Assembly: GCA_037576195.1 (NCBI GenBank)
Contig: CM075102.1
Location: 47,054,745-47,118,744 of the forward strand
DNA length: 64,000 nt
Source of the DNA: Phytoseiulus persimilis
Lineage: Eukaryota; Arthropoda; Arachnida; Mesostigmata; Phytoseiidae
Direction: 5' to 3'
This document shows positions 36,481 to 48,945 of this stretch, piece by piece (within the stretch, counting starts at the first letter, position 1; each line of letters begins with the position of its first letter). The notes under the pieces were generated by a model. That model worked only from the letters and a program-made list of their open reading frames with translations, searched no databases and had not been told where the DNA came from. The position numbers and the translations under genes are program-made.

Positions 36481-39400
36481 TGCGAAGGGGATTTTTTGCA
36501 TCGTATCGGCGCTCGAGAAGCGTTCCAAGGTGTCGATACTTCCATCGACGCCGCCGTTCGGGCCCTATCGTCAGCTGGCAATCCCACTGGCGGGAATTCC
36601 TCCGATAGTCGAGGAGTCGACACATGGATCAGATGCGCAGTTTAATTAATCTTCCAAACTCGCCGATGAACTTGCTCTGACTGACACACTGGCCGGATGG
36701 AGGCGATACTATCGATCCGACCATCCGGATCTGAATTTGACGAGCTGAAGCAGCGAACGAGGAAGCAGCACATAAACGCTCGCTCGGACCAAATTCACAG
36801 CCTCAGTTTATGAGTTTTTCGAACGAGAACCTGTCGACTCCAAAGAGCTCGTCACACCGGTCCTTCATTCATTGACTCGTGACTCAAGTGCCCAGTTGTG
36901 TCTTGTATCTTATTCTGCGGCCACGGCCGGTTACTCCGATACTCTTCAGTATGTACAGCCGTCGATCGCCTTCGGAGCATTGACACCACCCAAAAGCGGA
37001 GAAGTCAGCTCGAGGCAGGGGCGAGGCTCGCTTGTTGGCTGTCCGCCCAACCGCCCGCCATCCCAGCTCCGGGCGTGAGGGAGCAATGCGTCTTGGGCCT
37101 TGACTTCGTTAACATCACACACTCCAATCCATCATAATGAACCGTGTGAACTTGGTTTTGCTCCACCTGACGAATTTCAGTTCGATTGCCGCACAACAAC
37201 TTCTCGCGCATGAAATGCCTCGCTGGCGGCCTCCGCCGACTCCAACAACCTCACTGTCTCGGTAATCATGATCCTCGCCTGAGGCGCATTCTGCAGTTTT
37301 AGTAGTTGGACCCCATCCGTATATTAAACAGGGCCCTCCATAGCTCCACGGGTTCTCGGAAGACGCATTGAAGTCGGAGAATAATTGAAAATTCACACGG
37401 ACCGGTGAAGTCTACGCGGTCAGACAAGTGGTCCTTTATAGCTACTGGGCAACCTGCCTGCCCACCCGCTCACCTTGCTATATACCGAGTCTCCCACTTA
37501 CTTGGATGCCTGTCCATCTGCCTCGGTACATGGCGGAGGGAAGCTACCAGACTCCATACATGCTCTCCAGCCAGCCAACGGAGCCCACAGAGCTCTCCGA
37601 AAAATAAATTTAAGGAGCTTAAAGAGAAGTCTGTAGAGCGACTCATGAGGGACCCGAAAGCCTTCGGTGGGCGAACGACGGGAGCTTGGGAGTGGCTTCT
37701 CCTCAGTTGCGTATGCAAACCAGTTCGAGCTCGTTTCCCGCTCAGCGTCACCAGTCTGAGTTTTGGGGCGTCGCGACAACGCTCTTCGAACAATGTTTCA
37801 GCCTGTGGGCGTACAGTCATGGGATACGGCTGGAGAGAATGGAATCAGACACAACAAGAAAGTTCATGCAGGCTCTCTGACAGATCAGCTCGATAAGAGA
37901 CGTTGCGTATGTCTGAGAAAGTAGGTGAGAGAACGTGCGTGCGGAAGAGAAGCGGCATCTATACAGTACTCCTCAGTCGCCTCACCGCTTCCTCCACTGC
38001 CTTTTTCTCTTACTATACACCTCAGGGAACTGACGATCTTAGCTAAGTTGAGCCGCCGTTAGTGAGTAAGAGGAGCCGAGCAAGCAGGCCAGTCACCAGT
38101 TAACTAGACCAGTCCCTAACTCTCACTCCCCCGGCCTCCCCGACAAGCTCAGCGACCCTGCATCGAGCGCTCCGGTGGAAACGACGCCCTGACCTTTCAC
38201 GAGCCCTCTTTGCCTAACACGGAAACGCCTGAAAGAACCTTTGCGCCCTGCTCCCGGAGATGAGCAAGGATCAATGAGACGTCGTTGAGCTCGTCTTCTG
38301 TTTGAGTTATCCTCAGGGCGGCTCAACGAGTCGAGACTCTTTGAGCAAAACTTGGGAATTCTGATCGGCAGCAGCCAGGAGGAGACCTGTCTCTTGGGTT
38401 CGGCGTGAGAGCTTTCCGTTCACGAGGCTTGACGACCGTCGCCCGATGAGCAACTTCTGAATCTTCGAGTTTGATGCGGTGAAGAAATCTTCATTCCCCT
38501 CTCCACTCGACATGATATTGAGCACGAACTACATTCCGGGCGGCGGGATTCCGCTAAGCATGAGATCGACGTCCGATGGTCCCGGACCCGATCTTCAGAA
38601 AACGAATACGTTATCAGCAATCCAGCAGCAGCGGCTATATGGCAGTTGAGTTGGTTCCCGGTCACGAGCAGTTCTGCCGTCTATTTGCGATCTGCAGCTT
38701 CGGTTTCTAACGCTCGTCGAGACTCGACAGCGTCCATATATCAGCGGTTTCGCACGAGCTCTCGAACCACGGGGCCTGTCTTCTCGATTCCGAGACTCGG
38801 GAGGGTCCCGTGGACGAATCGACTGTGGGAGCCCGCCTCGAAAATTGTTGAGGCTCGAGACCACAAAGCTTTAAATCAAATTCCAACTCGATGTCAAAAT
38901 CATACCGCGTAGCGCACACGCCTCCGAGGGCGTGCGGAAACTCCTCTGTGAAGTACATTGGTCAGTCGATACACGATGACGTTCACGTGCGGTTTCGGAG
39001 AGTTGGATGAACCGTCGTCACGGATCGATAGCTCGCTGCGGCAATTATCTAACTCACCTCACGTAAACCGAACCAATCAGCTCCCAATTGACCGTTCACG
39101 CACTCGCTGCGCTGACGTCTGGCTTGCCTCCAACCATAACTGCAAGAGAAAAATTGAATAATCAGGGATCAGATTCGATGGATCCCGATCGGCCTGACCT
39201 TCGAGTCGTCGACAATCGCCGAAAGGGGTGCCCTAGCGCTTGCGAGCTTCAGTGAGCGGAATGCTATCGTTCGATTTTCCTCCCGGCGTGCCGCGTGACC
39301 CTGTAGAGCGATTCGGAGGCCGCAGGTGACCATGGGCATGAGGACATGGGATTTTCTACCTTCACGAAAGGCAACCAGGCTAGCTTGCGAGGAGGGCGCT

Positions 39401-42400
39401 CACCGCTTGTCCGGCCCTCCCTCGGCTGGGTAGGCGTGTGGGCTTTTGGGACGGACTCAAAGCGGGCAGCCCAGCCGAGCGAACGACCGAGCGAGCTAGT
39501 ACCAGCGACCAACAGACCGACGAGAAAGCAGCCAGGCGAGCAGGACCTCCACTTTAATCTCCCTGTTATTCTACAAGAAATATTCCGAGTAGACAGACCT
39601 CTTACATGTAAGGGGAGGCCGGAAGGCTCTCGTCTTACGCCACGCAAGGAGCCACATCGCTTAATACTCGCGAAGGTTCCTCGATGGTAGAGTTCTGTTC
39701 CTCCTACCTCACTCCGGAAAATATCTCCATGGTGGCTGGCTTAGCTTCTTGAAGCTGCCAAGCGTCTAGCTGCGTGGGTGCTCTTAACTCGATTTACCGA
39801 GGGGGACCTCTACCTCTTGGTTTGAGTGAGTTAATTGCTCGATTCGATAATCGGCGTGGGCGTGGACAATCGGAGCGAGCCAGAGGAGTCGATTCCCAGG
39901 ATCTGAATCTTTGAGTGCTCTTTTCCGTTCTCATCCGAAAGCGCCAAGGGAGAGCTGGATATTCTACGCTTTCCGGCGACGGTTACGAACAAGTTCAGCG
40001 TCCTGCCGTCCCTTGATCCCCGTGACGCAGCCCAGTGAGATTTGCTCCGACTTCGAATCTCATCGAGGCTCCTTTTTTCCCTGAGCCTGGGTTCGAGTCT
40101 ACGAGCCCCGCGTCGCTCTCAACATTCACTGCTCCGAATCAGCTTCTGCTGTGCTTTTCGCAACTGGCATCGGAGGCGAACCCCCCGGGCGAAGAGAATC
40201 GTCACGTAGCTCCGAGCAAGGTGATCTTCGAAGCCATCTAATCAGGCTGCTCCCGGCCGTATCCGATAGATTCGACCAGCGACAGCTCGAGTCTTTCCGC
40301 TCGGTGTTCTATTCGACCATCCTCGCTCTTTCGACGATTCGGCTTACCCCTAATTGAGACGTCTGAATCAACTCTCGCTCGGAGACTTTTAATAGGGAAT
40401 CCCGTCTTGGATTCAATCACATGTTCGCCCACCGTCACACCCGCGTTTTTCGAGCGAGCGGTCCGATCGTCTGAGCCTACGTTGGCTCCTTTACACTCGA
40501 AAAGTTACGGGAGCCTCACTGTTCCGAGTTGTACGTCCCCTCCTGCAGCGAGATACCAGACGCCCCGAACCGCGAGCTCCTCCACCGGAAGGCCCCGCAA
40601 CGGTCTGACCCGATTCGTCCCACGTGACGCGGACTCTCGTTGCACGAGTAATTAGGAGAGGGGTTCCAGTGGTATCCTGTCTGTCCGTCTGTCGGACGAT
40701 CGGAGTAACGAAAGTTGAATTCGGTCGTGTCGGCCGAATGTCGCTATCCTCAGAGTATGGTTGTTTGTATTCGCACTCGTTTCCCTCTGGGCGGGCGACA
40801 AAGTTCGTCAGACCGAACGGTCACTGCCACCAATTCGGCAACGGTCAACATGGCGCACGTCGAGGAACAGTACTCACGTGGGTGGGAGGAAGGAAACGAA
40901 GTTAGCTGCTGACGAAGCGCTTCCGAGATTGTTGCCGAAAAATCCGTTCCGATTGCAAAGTAGCATGGTCCGCAGGAAGGAATGGCGAATGTTTTCTCAG
41001 CGCCAGGATCTCCTATCCCGGCTCGTGCGTGTGATGGATTTCTCCGTCTGCGGCTCGGCATCGAGAACTCGTCGTTTCGGGAACGGCGAGCGGGTTGACG
41101 TCGACTCTCTCGACGAATGTTCATAACGATTTCCGGGGAAGTGTTCCAGAGAAAGTCTTGGACGAGCCAGGCGCGAGAATGTCACGCGACGCGACATTCT
41201 CGAGCAATGAAAAGTTTCGTATGGGGCTCACTCGACGCACCGGTGCCTGGCCTCGGCAACCTTGAAGGGATTCGGCGTCCGATGTTGAACACCATTCCCC
41301 TCGCAGTTCTCGTCCACGCTGCCCAACGTCAGGTCCTGCCTGGGCGGCGTGAAACGGATATTGTGGTCTACCAGTGGATGTTCACTAATTGCTTGTGGGT
41401 AAACATCACAACGCGACTCAGCTACATGATCAATGTTCCGCAGCGGTAGTTCGCGTCAGTAAATGACGCTCCCGTGCTTCACCATCGGTCCGCGCTCGCC
41501 CTACGAGCTAACGGGATTCGGATCCAATAACCAAATGTGGCGAGGCGACCGAGGACGAACGATTAAGGGTTCATTGGAAAGTCCCGCGCTGCTTACGGGG
41601 GTGCTTCGTCCGCCTACTGATGTTCCTGTTCACAACTTAGCGAGCGGAACATTCTGTTTAAGGCCCTGTAGACATGCGTCGCTGGCGCTCCGGGCGGAAC
41701 GAGTTCCGTCAAAGTCGTGTCTTGGCGGATAACTCCTCTCGCACCCTGGGGAGAGCAGCTTGGTTGTGCGCTGGCAGTATTGTTCATCTTCCTGTATCTT
41801 CTCAACTTGTCGCTCGCAGGCGCGATCTGCTCGACGCAGGCAGCCACTCCTACCTCTACGTTAACAGCTCCCGAGAACACCGCCGTCATCGGCACAGTCA
41901 CTGGCGGGGGGCCCGTGCAACGTAATTGATCACGATAGTCCCGCGGATCGCGGCTCCACTCGCTCACTCATTGATTCATTCATCCGTTCAGCCAGCAATC
42001 GTTCCTGCCTCGTTCCGTTGGCGTCGGAGGGAGAACACGCGTCGCTGGAGTTCACTTCCCCACAGAATAGGAATATTCTTCGGAGGTTTTGCGCACGAAA
42101 GTTCGGCATGCCGGTTCGGCTCGGGATAATCAGAAAGTCCGAAGGGAAGGCGGGAACTGTCTCCCTTGTCTCCGCCGGAACCGTTTTGAGATGGCTGTCG
42201 GCGCACGAAGTGTCAACTCCTGCGGGGAGCTCGGAGATACTACTTTTTTTTTTTTTTCAACTCTGTCAGCATTTCGGAGTCGGCGCTCGAACGTTCTATT
42301 CTTGCGCTTGTTCCTCCTTGTGCCTTGATGACATCCTGCGGCTTTTCCCGTCGTCGACAGTGGTTAGGTTATATTCTTAGAATCGGTCGGTGACGCACGA

Positions 42401-42732
42401 CGTCCTCATTCCCGAACAAGAACTCCCCGTGGAAGGTTGTTCTTCGCTGCTTCCGTGGTTGTTCTTCTTTTCCTTTTCGGAGTACATCGCTTTTAAGTGG
42501 ACTTCTCGAGATAAACCTTATTTATCGGAACCGCTGGTCGAACTCCTCGGTCGACGGTGACTCGCTCGCTCGCTCGATCGTCCGCCCGTTCGCTTGCTCA
42601 CGTACTGACAGATGGGCAAGTCTCCACCAACCACCAAAGAAGGCACCCTACCGACCGAGACACCAAACAGAAGCGACCGAACATTTGAGTTTTGTCCGGC
42701 TGCGAGTTCGCTCCCGACCATTGTCGCCGATC
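36481..42732. other. Unresolved region
   Basis: Numerous short frames on both strands, GC-rich tetranucleotide runs near 39470 and 42550, and a poly-T tract at 42245-42258. A - strand frame at 41124-40878 ends at a good GTGAGT donor but has no clear start. No gene called. Confidence 0.35.
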
Positions 42733-43582
42733 ATGATGCCTTATGCCCTAGGCTCGTCTTCTCTGCGTCCCATTTATCAGGTGGGTGATCCTGCGTCCAT
42801 TCATTCAGGACACCGGCGTTCCCTCTGCGCCGCGTTGCGATCGGTCGCCGATTCGCAGTTGAGACAAAGGATGACCCTGTCCATCGGATTCGACAGAATA
42901 ATCTGTCTTGACACGGAAATCGCGCATCAAACGGACAGGAAACAAGTACTTTTCTGTCCCCTCGTTTGTAACCCTCACCTCGCGGAGACGTTCTTGGGAC
43001 CGGAACACGCGCCCGAACCACGAGCCGAATCGGAACGAACGATTCCCTGGACCGAGGCAGCCCTTCACGTTCTGTCTCATCGCTTCACAAGGGAGTTTTC
43101 GAACGCTGAGATGCATCTGTTTGGAAACTATCGGGGAATGAATTCGTACCAACATCCGTCCGACCAACGTTTTTGGAGCGGATCGGCGCAGGTACCTTCC
43201 CGGCTGGGGTTCCGCTCGGCGAGGTAAGCTCTGCACGATCTCAGATGGAAACCTGAGTCGACGCGTACTCGAAAGGGTGAAAAGAGCTATGAGCAGAAGC
43301 TCGCTCTCCTCGAGCGAAACTGGACTTTTCCTTCATGGACGAGACGGTTTTGAAAGCTCAATTTCTTCTGAAACCTTTATTAGGGATGGAACTCGGATGA
43401 TGATCGCGTTCTCCCCGACTCCCAACGGCCGCGCTCCCGACTGGTCCCGAGTCGGAAATCCTCGCGACTTCCCCCATCTGATCGATGAGTGTGAGGAATT
43501 TCACGAGGGAGCGTTTACGCACATGGAAAAGTGCAGCCGCAGGCGGTCAACAAGGCATCTCTTCCGTACGTTGTTGAACTGA
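42733..43582 (+). CDS. Unidentified 229-residue protein, two exons
   Basis: Exon 1 (42733-43223) starts at a pair of ATGs and ends at GCGAG|GTAAGC, a near-consensus donor; exon 2 (43384-43582) follows TCTGAAACCTTTATTAG and runs to TGA. The join is in phase (2+1). Third positions are GC-rich throughout and composition is protein-like (RIICLDTEIAH, FPHLIDECEEFH). There is no signal peptide or transmembrane segment; the C-terminus is basic. No family recognised. It converges on the secreted-protein gene, whose stop is 278 bp further on. Confidence 0.55.
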
Positions 43583-43860
43583 GGACCTCGCCACCGCATA
43601 ACATCTCGAGGGAGCCTGTCGACTCAACGGACCGGCGCAATCACAGCGAGAGGTTCCTCTTTCAACGATTCAAGCCCCTCGCGGGAAAACACGAACGCTG
43701 TCTGAATAATACGACTTCCTCAAGGCTCGAGTCAGCCGCATGTTCCACACACTGTTCCATATTTATGCTTCATTTCACTCCGTATATCTCCTCCATTCGA
43801 TTGGTCGACGCGGCAGGAGGACGGAACGATTTTCCTCGGGGCGATTCGGTCTCACAAAAG

Positions 43861-45144
43861 CTAGAAGTCGAAGATGTCCTCGTCGTCCTCGGCCGCTGCA
43901 CCGGCGGCGACGGTTGTTGACTCTGGTTCCTGAGCGGCGGCGACCGTGGTCGTGGCCGCTGCGACTGCCAGATTTGATCCTCTGCATCGGAAAACTTCTT
44001 GTCCGATTCTCGCCGCGACGCTCAACTGACTGCCGAGATGTTGGCGGATCTCAGTGAGGAGCTCGCTTCCGTAGAGATCCGTGTTGGTCAGCGCTAACAT
44101 GAGAGAGTTGCGGAGTCTGTTGAGACGCACCGGGAGGGCCAAGAGGTTGAACGCGGCATCGCGGAGCGCGAGGAGGTCATCGAGAGCCAGATCAGAGTAT
44201 GGTTTGCGCGCCCTGGAACGAACACACCGATGAATTGTTTCAGAGCGAGCGGAAAATCGCTCTTCTCCACGCTGATATTTCGAAAAATTACCCGATGGAG
44301 AGAACTTATCATCCGATCGAGGGAACACTACTCACACGTTCGGCACGGCCATCAATGCTTGGCTCGACTCAGTGAAAATCATTTCCATCTCGTTCATGAT
44401 TGGACCGGTAGCCGAGTTCCTCTGCAGCAGCTCAATCACATAGTTCATTTCGTCGCGGAGTTCCCTCACTTCGTGACCAGAGCCGACCCGTTGAACGCAG
44501 GATGCCATCGAACGGATTCTCTGCGCGGAACAGAAAGTTTCATTGGATGCACCGCGCTGTCGCAGATGGAGGATTCTTCCAGGGACAATCCCAAAACAAG
44601 ATTTGAAAGATCAACAAAAGAGAAGGATGTACGATTATTCACTACTGTTTGCACTCTGTCCCAAAAAACACTCAGCCCCGTCTGCTCGAAAATTTCGCTC
44701 TCGAGCCGACGGGGCTAGACGAGAGATAGGCGACCCTCAGTCTGTGTTCTGACCCCATGCCGCGAGGGTTCGCGGGGGCCATACTTTTCCTTTCCAACTC
44801 ACCACAGGGATAAGTGACACGAGTTGCGAGGCTGAAAGAGACGTTATCTCCGACAATTAGCTCATTGTTATCCACTGCAGTGGCCGCCGCTGTCCGTCTG
44901 CGGGAGCGAGCTTCTGCCTCCCGCCCGCAAGACCAGGATTCCCGCGGCGCGGCGGCCCCGATAACATCTCGGAAATTAACTCGTGCTACTGACCTTGGAA
45001 CGATTGGCCGATCCCGTAGAAAATCCCCACCTGTGCCTCGTCCTGCGTCTGGTTCGAAGAAGCCTGCTCCTGAGCTTGAACCCGCCCACCAGTGTGGACG
45101 AGCACGATGCAGACCAACGCCATGACGGACCCTGCACGAGCCAT
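43861..45144 (-). CDS. Unidentified secreted protein, five exons
   Basis: Exons, in transcript order: 45144-44994, 44874-44803, 44641-44553, 44520-44336 and 44212-43861 (TAG), all GT-AG and in phase, for 282 residues. The first exon encodes a clear signal peptide (MARAGSVMALVCIVLVHTGG, likely cut after VQA) and a Gln-rich start. The middle has four spaced Cys; the last exon is a long Leu/Ala-rich helical stretch (LALDDLLALRDAAFNLLALP), then an Ala/Thr linker and an acidic tail ending EDDEDIFDF. The intron at 44552-44521 is only 32 nt; without removing it the frame is lost. Probably an extracellular helical protein; family unknown. Confidence 0.65.
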
Positions 45145-46807
45145 GTTTCCGAAATGATATTTTCGCTGTGGCAACTATCAAACTCAAGCTGAGGGTCCGA
45201 CCAGTATCAGAGAGGGCCGAGATCGCACGTCCAGATTGTTCCTGATTAGTGTCCAGGAGTCGATTGTGACTGTTCCCTCGGCCGAGCGAGCTTTTAACCA
45301 CTCGCATTCCAACGACTCTCGCCCGTCGACCTCAGTCGCTGGCGTAAACAGCTTATTCGCATGGTGATACTCGGTTCCGGTCATGTTTGCTGCTCATGTG
45401 ACTTTGGTGAGTCGATCCCACCACATCAGGAACATCGTCGATTGTTTTGCTCCTGTCGTTTGGCCAAGGATGATCGCCCAGAATTTCCGATAACCTTCGC
45501 ACAGACGCCGAAGTTAACGGAACGCCGTCCGAGGCCGTTGAGGGTTCTCATCGAAGTTCATATGAAGTTCCGCACACCGTGTTCTACTGGAGGGCGAACG
45601 ATCGTTCCAGATGGATCCATCCAATCTACAGGTCCACGCGCCTCCAACTCGCCGGACGTCGATCAACGATACTCTCCGAAAACATCGCTGAGTTTAATGA
45701 GGATCCCCAGTGGACCGAGGAAACACACTTACATACGAATGCATGAAGACCAATCTTGTAAAGATCGATGCTCTGTCCGCCTCACGCAACCCGAGCGCAG
45801 TTTCCCGGACGGGGTATACCTCCTGTTCTAAGCGCATTGTGTTTCGCGGGTTCAGCCGTGCTCGAGATTCCCAATCGGTATGGAAGCATGAGAGGTGCCA
45901 ATCTCCCCACGCCTGGCCTGGGGACTGCGGCGGTGAATCGAAGAGACTGGGCCCGACCCATCGCGCCGAGGACACTTTGGCAAAAATTCTGTTGAAAACC
46001 GACGGCATAGATTCCCCGATCCTGTCGGCTCAAAAACGCTGTCGGTCCGGCGAGTCGCGAGCAGAATATCGCTGGATTGGATCAATAAACTCGAGGGCGT
46101 TGGCTGTTCCAAGCTCGATGAACTCCGCAAGCCAGAACCCAGCGTCCTGGTAGCGCGAGAGGAATCCAGCCCGAAATCTCGCGATTCCGAGAATCCGTCC
46201 CCTCCATCCGAGATGTGGTGGAAGCCAGCGAACCATCTGCGTTTCCGCGGTTGACGGAGCTAAGGTCCGATTCCCGCAGCACAACTGAATTATGGGAAGT
46301 TAGCTCGAGCAGATTCGTCGATGCGAACCAGTCACAGCCTCCCGCGGAAAGTTGTGGAGGGAACGGACTTGTAAAGTTGGAGGTCTAAAGTTTTAGATCT
46401 GGTCTCCTCAAATCGCTCCTGAAGTTGGCTCGTCCCCTACTCCGTCTTTGGCACCGTAGATTGTCCCCGAATCCAGCCGCAGGCGATCCCACAAGGACTC
46501 GTGGACATCTGACGTATCTCACCGGAGCAAGGACTCGGTTCAGAAGACCTCGAAGTGCAAACTCCATCGAGTTCTTGTTCCTCACTTTATTCGATAGATC
46601 ACCGAGGGAGTGGCGAATTGATCTATGTATGGGCTTGGACTCGGTGCGAGGTGATGATACTTCCTCGTTTTGACGACGCGGTCAGGTTCGTCGAACAGAC
46701 AGCTCCCAACACGTTAGTTCGAACTCCGGAGTCAAGAGAAACAGTTTAGTGTTAATTGGTTCAGGTAGCAGGCTCGAATAATGACCCCAGCCGAATTTCC
46801 CAAACAG

Positions 46808-47165
46808 CAGTGTCGTAGCCAGGACTTTCCCTGGGGGGCTGATTCCATTCACGCGCTCATCTTCTCCCGAATCGTTCGGTGGGAATCCATGAAATCTATG
46901 CCTTAGTGGAGCCCAATAAGAACAGTAGGATCGAGTTGTCAACAACAACAGGAGAGCTTGCCTTCGGCTGGGAAGCTTAGAAGCGAGCCGTTTCGGTTTT
47001 CTTTCCTCATGTAGTTCACAATCGATGGTCTTCATTGAAAGCGTCCACCATATTTCGCACGAAATGGGAGAGGTTTCCGAAAATACGTGATTTCTCGCTT
47101 TCAATGAGGTTGTTGCGGGGGATTTCTCGGGAAATATACCCCCCCCCCCCCCCCCTCCCCCAGGT
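46808..47165. mobile_element. Poly-C-ended MITE-like fragment
   Basis: Begins CAGTGTCGTAGCCAGG followed by a G-rich stretch and ends in 17 C plus CTCCCCCAGG. The layout (AGTGxCGTAGCCAGG and G-rich start, mirrored C-rich end) matches a type of short DNA-transposon derivative often seen in animal genomes. No transposase frame. The terminal match is short and no target duplication was seen. Confidence 0.4.
47139..47155. repeat. Poly-C run
   Basis: Seventeen consecutive C at the right end of the mobile fragment, the longest homopolymer in the window apart from T/A tracts. Confidence 0.9.
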
Positions 47166-47208
47166 ATCAATCACGCGAATCACCCTAAGAGGATCTTTAT
47201 CATTCCAG

Positions 47209-48431
47209 GCTCATCGCAGTAAAAGCCTGACGCAGATCGACTGCTTCGATCGCTCCGGTAGCAGTCGAAGACGAGGAGAGATGCTGGTGGGAGCAGCTGG
47301 TGACGAGGGCCAACCGCCCGGTTACGCTGACAGACTGGCTGTGCCTGAAGGAATTTCAGAAGGCGGTCGCAGAATGCTTTTCAAACAAACTCATAAGGTG
47401 AGTACACTCCGGAAAAAGCAGTCGCGGTGGCACTTGCCACTGCAACAGCGATAGTTCAACCACAACATCAACAATGAACACACAACAAAGGATGAGAACT
47501 TTTCCGGCCTGGCCAAAGGGCATTCTCCTCTCCTCGAGAACTCGAACCTCACGGAAGCCTTGACAGCCAACAACATTCTGGCGGGAATATCAGTCCCCAC
47601 AAAAACCGAACCTTCCCGATTCGAGGCGGGGTCTACTCGGCGGAGTTGAATTCAGAATTTTAATCAGGCCTCTTCGCTGTGCAATGGAAGCTCCTTCTAT
47701 TTGCGTCAGGGAGTACAAGAAGCAACCCTCGGGAGGGAGATCTTTTCCGAAATAGCTTCCGTCATAGAAGATTGTGTTACAGCATCAATGCGCAACATAC
47801 GTGAACTTTCCGAAACGGTGACCGATGAGTCTCCTATATTTCGGACAAAGTTATTTGCTGCGGCGTTCGTCATTCGAGGGCGAGCCCTCTCGATGTCGAA
47901 AGGATTTTCGCGACGGCGGCAACGGCGGATACCAGCCAACGGAGCAGTGGGCGATGCTGCGGACAGGTTGGTGGTCGCTTGTTCCCCAACCTGTCCTGGC
48001 TACGTTTCGCCGATATCGCGGAGAAGCGGAGCAGCCGTGTGGACATTCGCCGCACAAATGTGGAAATGATAGCTCACACCTCGGTGTTGTCAGTGAGTGG
48101 AAGCAACTTTTCGTTATTTTCACATCTGTCGACTCTCACTGTCAGGAGCTTAACGTCAACAAAGCATTGGCGAACTCGGTCGATAAAGCGAAGAGAACCA
48201 AAGGTTTTCGAAACCGTGCCCTCGGGCCACTCCGTGATGATCAGACTTCCGGAAAGCTTCCCCCTTATTGAAGTGTCGTCTTTTCACAAACTCAGAGATA
48301 TCTTCTTGACCAAGCTGGTTGTTTGGACGGCTGGCGGTCGGTCGGGATGGATAGGTCGGCTTCGGATGTGTGGTCACTCGGACAGTTTCAGTGGTCCTCG
48401 TGCCCCTCCAGACCTCGGCGCGAACAACTGA
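47209..48431 (+). CDS. Unidentified gene, three exons (5' incomplete)
   Basis: The first listed exon, 47209-47397, is the strongest anonymous exon in the window: acceptor TTTATCATTCCAG, donor CATAAG|GTGAGT, and 63 codons with GC-rich third positions (AHRSKSLTQIDCFDRSG). It joins in phase to 47710-47966 after CTATTTGCGTCAG (GVQEATLGREIFSEIASVIE) and then to 48146-48431 after CTCACTGTCAG, ending TGA. The last two joins are less certain because rival frames are open. Mixed charged sequence, probably cytosolic; no domain recognised. The start lies upstream, perhaps beyond the mobile fragment. Confidence 0.5.
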
Positions 48432-48945
48432 CCGACCGTATTTCATTGTTCGAATCCAATGAGATTCTCCTCCGATTCTCTCCAGAGCTCATTGTTCACG
48501 TCCGGATGAGCAACTGAATGGATCCGGCGAAGTCTGAACGGACAGGAAAAACCGTTTCCTGAGCTTGGTCTCGCTGAGTCGTGACTGCGGCCAATCGCTT
48601 CTCGAGTCGAATCATTTGGGATCATTCTCACATATCATACAATCGAAAGGTCCGCGGGAGGACTGAGCGATACCAAGAGCGATCCAGTTCCGCCAGCCGT
48701 TCCCCAGAATAGAATTAGACTTCCATCACGCTCTCCCTTCCATGATCAGTTCGATGTTTCGGAGTTTTCTCTCGCATCGACCAAGACGGCGAAGTCGCTA
48801 CACGCAAAGCCTGGTTTGTCTTGTGGCGAGTTTCACCAAGCTCAAAATACTCGTCCACCAATCCGTGAGTCACAGAATCCGGCGAGCGTCGACACTATTG
48901 ATTCCTATGAATTTTTCCTTCTGCAAAACTGCAGCTGCCACCTGA

